A stretch of DNA of 64,000 nucleotides from Macrocystis pyrifera (lineage: Eukaryota > Sar > Phaeophyceae > Laminariales > Laminariaceae), in contig JASSKH010000021.1 of assembly GCA_031763025.1 (NCBI GenBank), positions 1,054,001 to 1,118,000 of the forward strand. Direction: 5' to 3'. The first letter of the stretch is position 1; the number at the start of each line of letters is the position of its first letter. Under the pieces are notes generated by a model. That model made no database searches. It saw only the letters and a program-made list of their open reading frames with translations, and had not been told where the DNA came from. Below are positions 33,810 through 48,200 of the stretch, in pieces. The translations under genes were made by a program, and so were the position numbers.

Positions 33810-36062
33810 GCCGTTTGGCTTGAAAGAGTTTAAATAACACGGGGGTGCGTACGATAACCGTGCAATCAACCGTGCAACCAACTGTGCAACCATCATCCAT
33901 CCGTGCCCCCTATGCAATTTTCTAGGACGCCGCTCCACCATCTCTCCGCGAGCGCAAGTCCAAGGTTACGTGCGATCCGACCAAAACAAAAAAGTTATCA
34001 CAATACGAAGACAAACATACACTGGAAGAAGAATGTAACGGGCCGAGAGAGCGAGGGAGCGATCATGACGAATTTCGCCTTGAGGGGCGAGGGAAGGGGT
34101 GCCGACAAAAGGTAACACCGGGCAAAAAAAAACAGGTACAGACAAAACCGACGCACGAAATCGACACTATTTTTTGTCGACCGGCTACTAGGAGGGATCC
34201 ACAATGTATCATAACACTTTGCAACCTACAGTACGTAACCCACATAAGCCAACACCTATGAGAGTACACACTTGGGGGCGCCACCCATGAACAAAACCTA
34301 CCGCCCACCACAGCAGAACACACCTTCGATTTGCATTCTTCTCGTGATATGGAGGGAAAAAGCGACCAACAAAAAAAAAGAAGACGATTTATATACGGCA
34401 GCGCGGCCACACGAAAAGGGAGCAGCCCGGGGCCACGTACGGACTGGGTTCCGCAAAAAAAAAGCGTCCGGACGGAACTCCGCCGGGGGTTGTACGACAC
34501 GCGCGCAGCACCACACCATCGCACCACTCATGCTGCTGTGCTGCTGCAGCACGTGACCACATAGCGGTTACTTTGGCGGCTAAAACCGTACAACACGTAA
34601 GATAGCCCCCCCTCATCCGGGACGAATTACCGAGACCGCATTCTCCGAAACAAGGGGGGCGCGCACAACGCACAACCAGAAGGGTTGCCTTGGTCGTTTT
34701 GGAAATGTCTATCTTGTCGGAGTCTTTCCGTGTATGCGTCGCTCGGCGTTGGCACTCTGCCCTTTGTCGGGAACGACAGTTTCGAATTCGTCGAAAGTGG
34801 TGTGAATACGGTACCGGGGTTCCAACAGAAAGTTTGACCGTTTCAGCTCGAAATTTAGCGGAAACTATCGTAACGTTGACGCCTTCCGCAACGACAGCCG
34901 ACTTGAGTACTTTACCACGATCTCTTACCCGCAATATCTTCAAAACATCGGCATCCCGAACAACTCGCGCACAGCAAGCCTCTGGCATCGAAGGCCAGCG
35001 CAGGGAAAACACTACCTACACCATCGCATCGCATCGTGTCGCATCGCATCGCATCGCACATGAGCTGTGCATCAAAGGCACGCAACTTGACTTTGGCCAA
35101 CCTACAAATTTTTCCCTCCTTCCGACGCATTCCTTGTCCTTCCCTTGTACCCCAACGCCCCATTCGTTACCCCCCCCCCTCCCACCTGCCCTTCGCTTGT
35201 TGTTGCTTCCCAATCCCCCTTGGGACGCCGAGACACGAGCTAAGACAAGTCAAGACTAGGTCTGCAACAGCATAAGAAGTCGCGAGCGAATTCGCTCGCT
35301 TGCTTGCACCTCAACCTTTCTTCTTCCTGGCTCGAACAGAAGCAGCCCTACCGTTTTGACATCTTCCTTTCATGGTGTCTACACCTACGGTACACCAAAG
35401 GAGCTACCGGCAGCACTCTAGCCTACTGCATGAATATAGACCCCGTTTGGACTGTGACGTGAACATCAAATGGTGCTTGTATTACGAGCCACAGCGGTAC
35501 GTGGGCAACGGTTTGATCCCCTTGACTGACCGCTCTCCTACGCTAAAACTATTACGTTAAGGCTCAAAGAGGCCTGACCACTCGCTAGGAGACCGCAGTT
35601 TGACCGCCTTGACTGATCGCTCCCTACACAACAACTAGTATACTATGGACAAAAGAGGTATTGACACGTCCTTGACGCGTCATTGACGTGACCAACAAGA
35701 CCGCTCTCCTATCATAACATATTTGCCATACACCTTTACGCCAAAACACAATACGTACGGCACGTTGACTGCAGCTGCTGCGGAGGTGAGGCATACCGCA
35801 ACAGCTAGAGCGAAGGGGGGGGTCCACGCACGAATGGGCTTACAACTAGGCAGTGCAAGCACGAAATAGCTCGCAACTAGAGAGTGCAAGCACGAACAGG
35901 CTTGCAAATAGTGAATGCAAGCACAGTGCATGACTCTGACGTCTAACCATGGACCAAATGCCACCGTTTACCCCCCGCCGTTGTTATCATGAATTGGCGC
36001 GAACTTCACTGATGGAAAATTTTGTAACCCCCCCTCCCCCCGCGTCCCGATCATCGCGTTTT
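33810..36062. other. No gene recognised; long frames of uncertain meaning
   Basis: Frames of about 190-210 codons overlap on both strands at 34390-35260, and neither shows a family or clean exon boundaries. An inverted family D copy lies at 34575-34700, a (CATCG)n stretch near 35022-35058, and a CAAGCACGAA/AGCTCGCAACTAG repeat near 35845-35925. Confidence 0.4.
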
Positions 36063-36165
36063 TCCAACCAATCCAAAGCCAGGGAACAGAGGGTTCCAAC
36101 CAATCCAAAACCAGAGGACAAAGAGATCCAACCAATCAAAAGCCGGAGAACAGAGAGAGGTTGCG
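36063..36165. repeat. 35-bp tandem repeat
   Basis: Three units of CCAACCAATCCAAAGCC..G plus GAACAGAG, just downstream of the stop codon of the spherulin-4-like gene. Confidence 0.8.
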
Positions 36166-36202
36166 GGAGAAATACTGAGGGCACGAGAGGAAATTAGAGC
36201 CT

Positions 36203-39200
36203 TTAAACAACCAAGGCCTCGGTGTCAGCAGCGGCCTTGACGACGGCGTCCCATTGCGTGGCGAGGGACTCGAAGTCCGCGAAGTTGGTGACGTACCCGT
36301 AGCCCCATTCCTTGGCGAAGAGGTCGAACATCACCTCCTGAGGCGGCGGAGAGCAGCAAAGGTACCACAATAAGTGGGAAAATACGTGATCGACAAGTCA
36401 AGAGCACGCACGTCGTAGGATTGCAAATATTATCCCATGATGATTCCGAATACTTAACGACCCCATACGAATTCCAAGTACCACTCTGACCCGAAATATA
36501 GGGAACTTTAATATATAATTATTCAGTCTAAACAGCCCTTATATTTTGGGTCGGAGTGGTACTTATGGATCCCATACAAATGCCAAAACTTTAACGATTC
36601 GTGCTACACGTGTGCTTCTTGGGTTGGATATGCAAATCGCGTACAGATCCTGTATACGATATAGGGGCAGCACTTTTTGCCTTGCAAGGCAAATGTGTTC
36701 TGACTTCTCAACGGAGGAAGTACCCAAGAAGGCATTTAGGCACGAAGGCATGACTTGTTTGTTTTGACCAAAACCTAAAACTAATAAATACATGAAAACA
36801 TGTTACATAACAGGTATTATACATATGGACCTAGGACATGGGATCGGTTGCTCGTCGGGTCAAGCGTACACTTTTTCTCAGGTCTATTGTTTGTGCGACT
36901 TACTAACAGCAGTACTAATAGTACTAAAAATACAAATAGCACAGAGCTCTTCGAGTGAGGTTTTATCCTCGGAAAATTGCAATGGTTGAATCACCCCTAC
37001 TACATGTTTGGTTATCCCCATCATTGTAGTACCCAAACGACCCTTACATTTTCGGGCGGCCGAGAGGAGGCATCATGTGTGTGTCGACAAGGGAGGCTTT
37101 TTTTTGGTCGAAACATTTGTGACTGCCGGCGCTCCTTAAGGACGCTGACAGCACTAACAGCACCGACTGCAGATACCCAATAAGGCATGCCTTATCGTTG
37201 GAACAGCATTTTTAGTTGGCGTGTTCTACAATCAGGCGTGCCTTGTAGACCTATAATGTTGGCCATGGGACTGTTCATCGGATTACGCTTTCTTCATGGG
37301 TATCGTACCTTTTTTGGGCCAAATCAGTTGTGACTGCCAGGGTGCTCCAACCCCTTTTAGGACAGCAGTCCCGTTTTGGAGACAAACCAGTCGAATTCTA
37401 AATAGCTTGTCCCCAGAACGGGACTGCAGCACTAAAAGGGATAACTGCGTTTGTACCCAATATCGTTGGAACACCGTTAGCGTTTTACAGTTACATGTTA
37501 TGATTCGTTGTATACCCTGGTTCTTTTTAATAGGCCATCGGGTTGCACTTTCGTTTCGTTGTCAAGGAAGTGTATGGGTGGAGGTATAGCGCTCTCCAAG
37601 TCAGGAGCCCAAGAAAATACATAGGTACATCTGCATCGTGTGCGAGCATGTGTCACTGGGATATAGAGCCGTAGTATTAGTAGCATGCACCAACATGGAT
37701 GAAAATGTCAGGACTGTTTAGGCATTATTGTTCGTGCCTAAAGGTACCTTACATTTTCGAACAGAGTGATATCAAGGGAACATTACACACGCTGGACAGA
37801 TCGCGATCTATGTATCTATCTATCTATCTACCTATCTACCTATATATCTACTTCAGATCATTTGCAGTAGATGCTATAACATTTAGCCTGCCGGTATACG
37901 AAGTATGAGTGTATCCTGCACAAGTGCAGGATTATTCACCTCAGGAGTGCCAGGGTAGCCGAGGACCACAGCGGCGGTGTGCTCTGGGGGGCCGCCTGAC
38001 ACGGGCACAATCTCATCGCCCATGATAGCTTCAACAACAATAATTTCACCCGTCGTCGAGCCTGCGTCGAGCCCCATGGTCAGGGATTCGGCGAGTGCGA
38101 CAAGGTCAGTCTGAACCATCACATCCTCCCAAGGGAAGAAAAAGTCGGTGGCGGTGTCCCAGTTGTCGGTGGGATATTCGTCGTCGAACCCGAAGCTAAA
38201 GCTGAAGCTGAAGCTCAGTTCGTCTTCGTCGTCGATTACTTCGGGCGCGAACACTACGGTTGCTTGAAGGAACGTTTTCTGGTGGGAGACGGGAGGGGGT
38301 GGGGTGGGGAGGGGAGGTGAGGGGAGGGCACGGTTGGTGCAGTGCCATCGTTTGGTGGCGCGCCTGGGTACTTGGAGGTATCAATGTGACGATTGCAGGG
38401 GAGCCTGTTCCCTGTTATTACTAGTCTTGTCTACTAAAGTACTCAGCCGTGGAATGAGTCGTCAACCGCTGACTAAAACAATCATATTAAGGTTAAGAGC
38501 ACTAAACTCACAATAGTGGACAAAAATTAAAACTAAATAATGAAAGTCGAGCCTGGCGAGAAGTGCCATTTCTGACCAACAAATCGCTCAGCATTATTAG
38601 GTGAACCGTGTACCTGGGTCTTGAGGTACAGCGATTGCAAGGCAGGCATGTCCTCAAGAGCCATCAGGATGTTGAAAGACCCAAAGAAGAACCCGGCGCA
38701 GATCTCGTTGAGAGGGAAGTACGTGAAGGTCGTCACGACCTCTTCCAGCAACGCTAGGTTGTTCCCGTACTTGTCGGACTCGATGTAGCACAGCACCTGA
38801 GGGCGACAAAGTAGGAGACGACCGTGGTATGTCATGATATGTTGTCATGTGCAAATTGTTTGTCGGGATCGATGGAACACAGTCCGTAACGGGGGGGGGG
38901 GGGGGTATCGGATTCGATGTAGCACAGCACCTAAGGGGGGCAACTACAAGGGCGGCCGGCGATATGAATGCTATGTAAGGCGTGAGCTGGTCGTCATTGT
39001 ACTCATAGAATTCGATTCAGCACAACAGCTTTATACATGGGGGACAAAAGGTAAGACGGCCTTGACACATTACGCTGAAATAATTGGGAGGCTCTCTCCT
39101 TCTTATTCTGGGCCAGCTTGAAGTTCTTGTTCTATTATTCGACAAGGTGTGCGCGATACCACTTAAGACACTCCTATTTTCGGCCAGGCTCTACTTATTA

Positions 39201-42200
39201 TTTTTATGCGAGGTTGGTGCGTAATTTCAGCGCAACTTGTTTTTTGTATGCTTCGCGTAAAGCACACCAAGAAAGCAACACCGGGGGCGCTTTGTGCGTA
39301 TACGAGTACATTCATTCCGGACGCATGGCGACAACGGGGTCCAAATGTCCAAATACGACACAACGCCAAACAACACAACACAACACAATATGACACAGCA
39401 CAATACCGCCTGAACCAATACAACCCACCCCACCCAACACATGCACGGAATAGCGACCCCTCCGAGGCATAATCGCCGACAGCAGTGGTATGACAGCAGT
39501 GGCGTCATTGAAAATAGTTCAAAGCGCGGCAGCACGGCTTACTCACCTTAGCACCGGCATCGCGGACGGCTGCAGCCCGAGTGGTCGATTCGGCATCAGC
39601 GGTGATCTCGATGTTCATGGCCACCGTGATTCGGTCGCCGTAGTCTCCAGGGTCCGCCGAGGCAATGATAGCGTCCGTGTCTGTTGCGATTTGTATGACA
39701 AGGGAAGGTTGGAGCAAGGGCAACAGGTAAAGCATCGCGACGGCAGTGCACGTAAGGTACCAAAGCAACGCCCGGAAAAAAAAAACACACACCAACGCAC
39801 AAAAAAAGTTAACGGGAAAATCACCCCCGCGTAACTATTGCTATAGTACTGCAATCGGCGGACCTCACCGGCTGGGTTGGAGCCGGGTAGAGGGGCGAGA
39901 AAAACACGCCAACGTATCAAAGCACTCCAAAGTATGCCGACGTAGCAAAATCACGCCAGGGTACTAAAGGAAATACTGCCATTGGCTTATCTTGCCGGTG
40001 GGGTTGGGTTGGAACCGAGAAAAAAGACGGGAAAAAACGCCAACGTACCAGAGCATCCCCAGGTAAGGAAAACCAAGGAAAGGAAAAACACGCCAACGTA
40101 CAAAGGAAGCGCTGCACTCGGCTGGCTTTAGAGACAATGAGAAGGGCGAGGACCTCAAGGCCGCCCGGAAAAACACACCAATGTATAAAGCACTCCCGGG
40201 AAAGGAAAAACAGGCCAGCGAACAAAAAAGCACTGCGATCGGCTGATCTCACAGTCGGGGTTGGACCCGAGGAGAGAGGAGAGAGAAACACGCCAACGTA
40301 CCAATGCAATCACAGTAAAAGCACGTCAACCGTACCAAACCTGACATCAACGGCGGAGTTGGGGCGAGAAAAATGAAGTCACCGGGGATAAACACGCCAG
40401 TTTGGCAAACCACTCCCAGGAAAAACCCGCCGACTTAGCAAACCACTCCCAGGGATAAGTCGCAACATACCAAAGCCCTCACAGGAAAACTATTCAACGT
40501 GGCGTACACCACTGCCTGCCGGGAAAAACACGCCAACGTACCAAAGCACTTCCGGGAAGCGAAAAATATGTACCAAAAGCATACCAAAATTCTCCCGAGA
40601 AGAACGAAAAACCGGTTTGGAGCCGAGGAGAGGGGGGCGAAAACCTCAACCCTACCTATTAGGATTGTTAGGACTGTTTGGACTGTACTCGCGTTTGGGG
40701 GACAAATTACTTGGAATTGGAGTCATACGTATCATATGTCTCTTTACAGTGCAGTATTAAACGGGTTAAGCCCGACGCAAAAAAAAACGTCAATGCATAC
40801 GATACGTTGTACCAAAGTACTCCGAAGAAAGGAAAATACAAACAACGTATTATTACCACACTCCCGGGAAAAACACGCCAACGTATAATACCAAAGAAAG
40901 CACTGCGAACGGCTGGCCTCACCGGCGGGGTCGGAGCCAAGGAGGGGAGCGAGGACCTTAAGGCCGCCGGTGCCACAGGACTGCACGGTGGGAATAGTCT
41001 TGGAAGCCTCGACGAGTGCGGTCCAGAAGGTCGGCGGGTCGTCCCAAGGGTTGCCCGCGTCGAAGAGGTCGTCGGTAACGTAAATCGTGCCCCATCCTTT
41101 GCAGTACGCTTTGTCCACGAAAGATTGGACAAGCTTTGTGAGAGAGAAAAGGGGGGGAGAAAAAAAAAAGGGTGGAGGGGGTGAAGGTGAGGCAGATGAG
41201 CTCCTGAATAGCCTCTTGCCTATTTATTGAATATCCTGTTGCCTATTGCATATTGAACACAGGTAGTTTGATGAACTGGACACATATTGAGCAGTCTATA
41301 TTATTTAATAGTAAATACCCCGATAGTATGTTGAATTGAGAAGAACGTTGCCTGTTGAATAGCCTCTCGTCTATTGAACAGTGTGTTGGATTGGACAGAT
41401 ACTGAACAGTCTATAGCATATTGAGTAGTACATAATCTATTGAATGGATAATTGAACAACTTATCGGACAATCTCGCTGCTTTCACCTCACCTCCGGCTT
41501 GAGAGCCAGCTCGGTGGCGCTGTGGAGAAAGAGCATGTTCTGGTTCGGCACGGAGATGTCGGAGGTCTTCGGCAAGCCGAGCTGGCGCACGCTGCCAAGA
41601 CAAGAGCGAAAGAGAGTGCCGCAAAACAGGCAGCAAGCATCAAACAGTCAGTCGCACCGAACACAGAAATAACCGAATGTGATCTAATCATGCACAACAC
41701 AACATGAGACATCGAAATTGCTTACACGAAGAAAGGGCGCGGAGATCGATCAGCGAAAGCCTGTTTAGCGTAGCGCTAATCCGCCGCGCGCTGCCATGAC
41801 GAGATGACAAAGGACAAGAACGCGAAAACCATCGAAATCGCGAATAGGGATAGGAGGACGCGGACGCCGATCAATTAAAAACTTGTTGTTCAGCGTAACG
41901 CCATGCCCACGACCAGACACGCCACTCCAGACTTGTAAGCACAGACTGAACAATGGCGACAAGCTTTTGTGAAAACTACCGCCGCGGCCAACACCGCCAT
42001 CAGCACGACCATCAACACCAACAAGAGGATCTCAAATAGCCGCTGTCAACGAAGGTTGGACAATAGTGATGGGCGAGACACCAAAAAGTCGAATAAAAGG
42101 GCAGGGGTCGCCTGTTTACTCCCATCTTGTATTGCTTCCAACCACTTACTATCAACCACGATTGTCAACTAATTACTGTCACCACCATCACCACCACAAC

Positions 42201-45200
42201 CACTACCAACGTTACTGTAACGTCGACATCATTCCACCACCACCACCACCACCACCACCACCACCACTGAAAGGTCCTCAACCGCCGAGGCGGCGAACGT
42301 TGGAAAATAATGGCTGGCGTGATATGAAACACCTATTACGGGGGACCATAGCAAATAGGACCTACGGTACACACACAAACCTATATATTTCCCTATTTTT
42401 ACTAACAATATTTGGTTCTATTTACTATATGGTCCCCCGTAACAAAACAAGTCGATACGTTTTCACGACAATCACATTTTTCAAAGCTGTAAATACAAAA
42501 TTCGTACGAGATACTTTAACAACACAACAATATCGGTGCAAAATTTCGGTGGGCCGGTGCTCGAAGACATTCATGATGACGCGAGTCCGTCGTTCTTTCC
42601 GAGACTCTTAACATTTTCCGGAAAAGTTCAGGCATTGCATGACTACGGTAACAACCTACACAACGTCAAGGTTTCGCCCGCTGACTCACGTCTTGTAGTA
42701 GTTCTCATAACCCAAGACCTCCGCCGGGGGGGCGAAGCTGAAGTACTGCTCGTCCGCAGCTTGGCCTGTGTTGAATACGATGCGAGCTTCCTGGAATGCG
42801 GGGGGGAAGCAAGACAAATATGCAGCCAAGTAATCGTATGCATTAGCGTTTTATAGATGTCAGGTTGTCATCTATGTTGACATCCAATAAATAGAAGGCA
42901 GAGGGCGATTGACAGCCATCTACGCATGTAGTCAGGGTGTCATATATCAGGTATGCTACCAGTACGACCATTTATTAGATGCCAGGGTATCGTAACCATC
43001 GACATATTTACAGATGGAAGGCCAAGGGCACTCGACAGCCATCTAGGGGCTGGATCGGTTCACTTGTGAACTAAAATGATATCATACGTACTACTGTAGG
43101 ACAAGACATTCAAGGCTGCCGCAGTACACAAGAAATAGAAGGTCCTTCACCCTTTTATTACGGGGGACCATAGTAAATAGGACCAAATATTGTTAGTAAA
43201 AATAGGTAAATATATAGGTTATTATGTGTACCATAGGTCCTATTAACTATGGACCCCCGCAATAGTAGTGATAGGACAGCGGTGCCGTTTTTGGGGACAA
43301 ACTACCTAGAATTTGAGAGGTTTGTCCCCAAAACGAGATTCCAGCACTAAGGCGGTCAACCCTCTCATCGTATAGGAGCTTAGTCGGGGAAAAAAGCTCG
43401 AAAAACCTGCCGATGACAGCATCGGCCGAATGAAAAAGAAACCCGAACTAAAAAACCAACAGCAGCAGTGCAGCAGTGCAGCACAACGATGTTGTACGCC
43501 TCCCCCCAATCCCGGCATGGTACGTAGGGATGCGAAGGTCTATGGCCATAAAACTAAGGCCATGCCTGACATGAGTACACCTCCCAGCGCGCACAGTTGA
43601 CGAGGGTTAGCAAAATAAACCAAGGTGAGACTATATAGCTAGTTAAACTGTTATTAGTACCTGTACGTCATCTTAACAAACATGTGTTAGGCTGGGCGAG
43701 ACAGTATATATAGCTAAATCTACTACACGCTATCTTAAAAAAACGTGTGCTTCAGCTGATTAGCTTGCCTCGTGACCCCGTCGAGTGGGTGAGACTCGCT
43801 ACGTAGTGCTACTCTATAGACCTAGTGCTACTCTATATAGCTAGACGTACTGTACGCCATATTCTTAAAACACGTTTAGCTGGTTGCAGTAGCTTGCCTC
43901 GGCGACCCTGTCGTTCAACTAGCCAAGACTCTATAACTACAGTAGAGCCGTATGCCATCTTCTAAAACGTGTTTAGCAATTTAGCTGATCAGATTGGCTT
44001 GCCTCTGTGGCGCCGTCGAGGGCGAAGTGCGCGAAGGTGTTATGGGCCTCGTAGAGGTCGACAAACGTACCGAGCAGGTAGGGGGCCTCGTCGAAGAAGA
44101 TGCCGTCGCAGGCGTCGCCGTACAACTGGACACACAGGCATACACACAGCGATAGATAAAACAACAGGATTGGAACAAAAACGTTAAATTAAAGGTTAAG
44201 CGATGCGATGCGATGCACGACCGAAAAGCCCGCCGATGGGAACAGACCGGACGATAATTTTGCGAGGTGTTCATATCTCCTGCAGTCTTTTACCCATCGG
44301 ACAGCTGGGTACGAGCATGCTGCCACAGAACGCGCCAAGCGCAAAACGAGACGATACGAATAAAACGATGCGATTAGATGCGATGCGCGACTCAGGATGG
44401 AGGGGCCGGGTTGGGAAAGGAAGAAATAGCTGGGTACTTAGTATAACAATACAATGATAGAGCGCGACACACGCAAGCGAGTCCAGAAACAGGAAGCGAA
44501 GAGGTGTGATGCGACGCGATGTTTGACGTAGAACGGACGGACAGGATTTTCTAGAGAGAAACGGGACGGATGACGGGCGCTGACTGAGCGTGAATCTCTA
44601 GTCTAGCCACTGCTGTACAACTGGACACAACCCAACAACGACAGAACGTATGCTTTTGCCTGGGTATGGCCAATACGTTTAGGTTTGGTAGGCGGACATC
44701 TCAAGAGCGCATACCCGACTACTTTAACTTTATCATTACAATGTATGCACAGCTCGGATAGACAGACCGATCATGATCTATCTATCTATCTACAGTAGAA
44801 AATTTAGTTCCTCACCTGCCGCTGTGAGAGGTTGCGCAGGATCTGTTTAGTACAGATCCCAACCCAGGAAACGCTAGATCATGCAGATTATACGGTTCCC
44901 ATCGGGCAACATGAGCTAGAAAAAAACAGATCACGCAAGACCGGGAAGGATCTATCTGCCTTGAACGATCTAGATGATGAAGTGGGAATCGACTATCTAT
45001 CTGAGGTGCGCAACTATGGACCCGGCAAGAAGAAACAAGCACATAACAAGGCTGAAACCAGACGGTGACAATCATGTACAGGTCACTCAGATCCTGTAGA
45101 ATCAGGCCCGTGGAAAATCATACGGATGAAGCAGATCCGTGCAAAATGATCTGTGTGATGTGATGTGATCTGTACATCCATCTGATCTGAAGTGTTGAGG

Positions 45201-48200
45201 CGTGTCGTGTTCGATGTATGGGCCACAACTGGCAATTCTTACAGCTGATTCAGACTCGTGAAAATGATCTGTTTGATCTATCTACAGAGCGAGGTGAAGT
45301 ATCTGATTGATCGTTCCGATCGACGTGTGCAAGGTTTCTCTCAGATTCAATTGATTTATACAGTGATCTGTGTGATATATCTTTGTGATCTATAGAGTGA
45401 TCTGACGTGTCGAAGGTTTCTCTCACGGTCATGTAGGCCATAATTTCAGCCTCCACGCTCTCCGCCGTCTTCTCCCCGTACGTAGTCGCCACGTAGCACA
45501 ACAACTGTTAATCCAAACGAGACACAAGAGTCACAAGGGACAAGGGACAAGCAGGGTGGGGGGGTCGGACTTAGAGATTAGCGAGGTGGCGAGAAAGATC
45601 TGTGCTCGGGACCTCCTCACGTGACAGGCTACGAGTACGCACTACTATACCCTCCCTCCCCCTCAATGCTAATTAAGTGCTTTCAAAGCCTACTTAGCCC
45701 CCCCCTCTCCCTGTGTTACTGCTGCAGAGGTATATGAGTCAAGGCTGGCTGCCTGATACGTGGTACGTACTGGTATATCAAAAAGCTACCCGAGTACCCG
45801 ACTACTAACATTTGTCTTGCAGACCGTTTTAATACTGCACTGTACATGCACCTAAATCTGACTCAAATTCTAAGTAACAGGTCCCCACCGCGGTAGTGCG
45901 GTCCTTAAGGCCTGAAGGGGTTAACCTCATAATGAGTAATGCAGAATCTTACGTCGGGTACGTATGGTATTTAGGGCGGCGGTAACGTAGATAAAATATA
46001 CCCGTTCGTACTACCCGGGTAGGTTACCCGGGCACCCCGAAGTATATACAGTTGATACCCTACCGAATACACCTTTGAACTACAGTAGTTCACACGTCGG
46101 ACAGACAGATAGATCATTGACAGATCATTTCCACTGGATGATCCAGATCTTTCAGTGCATACAGATCCCTGATCTGTATGATCTGTATGAGCTCGTCATG
46201 TTGCCGGGTGGGAGTCGTACAATCTGCGTGATCTAGGACGTGTTCCCTGCGGGTGGATTTGTACTGTGCAGATCCTGCACAACAGCTCAGAACGGCAGGT
46301 TGGGATCTAGAGCATCTGGATGATCTGTAGATGATGATCTATCTGTAGATGATCTGTCCGACGTGTGAAACAGTTCCTTCCTACCTTGGCCCCCGCCCCC
46401 TTGACGTAATCGATGGTCGCCGTGTAGTTAGCTCCAACCTCAGTGCCAGGACCGCTTGCAGGATTGAGGATGCCGAACACCGTAGCGCCGGCGGCAGCAG
46501 TGTCGTGGAGCGCATTCCATTGGGCGGCTGAAACCGATCACGAACGCGCCCGAAAACTACGTATTAAAAACAAAACATAGGTATATTCTTATTGCTGTTC
46601 TGTTTGCCGTATGACAATGTGCAACGCTTGTGCCAATCGTACCGTCCACATATACAATATACTGGGTAGGGTGTACGAAAAAATGGGGAACCATAATCCA
46701 ATGAACTCAAACATTTGAAGTTGCTGTCAGTCAGATCTGAATACTTGACAAGTACAAAGCTTTCGAGCTTTAAAGCTATACAGGTGGATCGGCCACACTG
46801 TAAGGCGCTACTCGTAGCTGAACTGTGCTCGGGTAGGGCAGAGCTAAGGGTCGATCACGAACGAGCCAAAAATGTCACCTAGAGCGAAGAGGTACCACCA
46901 CTAACTACTACTCTTACCGCTAAATACATGGAACGTCTTGATTAGCTATTAATATAAGTACAAACACTCTTTTTATCTCGGTACAGAGTGGGACAGCTAA
47001 CTACAGTGCTGACGCTCTGGTGTAAAAGGCTCGCACAAGAAACCCAGCTTGTGACTAACTATTTCCGGGAAATAAGAACTCTGGACCGGTTATACTGAAA
47101 TCAGCGTGAAATATACCCTTTCTTGAATAAGAAATCGAGCCTTGGTCAGTATCCCCATTCCTCAAATAACAAATCGAGCCTGGGTCAGTATCCCGGGTTC
47201 TTAAATTGGAGGGTCGGTAATGTGCATATATACCTTGAAGAGGTATTGTACGATACTGCATAAAACTACAGCAGCGGTCACCTTTAGGGCATATCTGATA
47301 CTTGATAGGTAGCGATTGCGTTGTTTTCAATTCAAATCCGTCATAATTTGTAGACAACTCTGAAAACCTTCCCACCCCGTAGAAGGGGCGATCGAATCAT
47401 GCATCACACCAGCTTGTCAAGACAAGTCTCACGTAAATTTTCGATGTCACAGCTTCCTTTTTTTTTTTTTCTCTTCATATAGATTGATCGACCACTCGTG
47501 GCCGGACTGCCGTATGGGCACCAGCTGAGAGTCGGTCACGATCGAGCCAGAACACAACAACTCATTAGAGGCCTGCAGGCATATCAAACACATATATCAG
47601 TTGTGAGATCGGGGGATTTCGTCAAAGCTGCGTGTGCTGCTACAGTAGTAAGTACTTCTACGACGGCATGAAATCAACGGATGTTTTGGCCGGCAGGTTT
47701 GCCCTTGTTAAGATAAACGTTGAACAATAAAACTTGCTGACACAATTTCCATTTCCCACCTTCCGTACCCGTACCCCTTGATCTCGTATCTAATATTAAT
47801 ACCAGTATTCCTCATCCATTATCTCGTTTCCTTTGTCGTTTTTTTTTTTTTTCCGTTGATTTTTCCGATGGAATCAGTACAAATAGGCGCGATATGGAGC
47901 GGTATAACTTCTGCTGCGTGTTTTGCTGCTATTAATATAATGCATATTTTACACTACAGTATTATACATTCAAGATAGTTCGACCAATCAAGCTAGTCCT
48001 TATTATGCGAACTGATGGGCGGAATAGCTCCTCACCAACAAACTGATCTTTATTCTTCATTGCGTATCCTTCGAACCGTCATGTTATTGTTATCGTCGAC
48101 GTTGGGGAGGGCGTCCACTGACATGGTACGAGCACCGGGGTACCGGCCGCTGCTTCTTGTTTCCTATCTTACTGCCAGTACCCGAGAGTCCCCCCCCCCC

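Noticed and set aside
34389..35012. 207-codon minus frame
   Set aside because: An equally long frame overlaps on the plus strand and neither has a family match, splice borders or codon signal I can defend.
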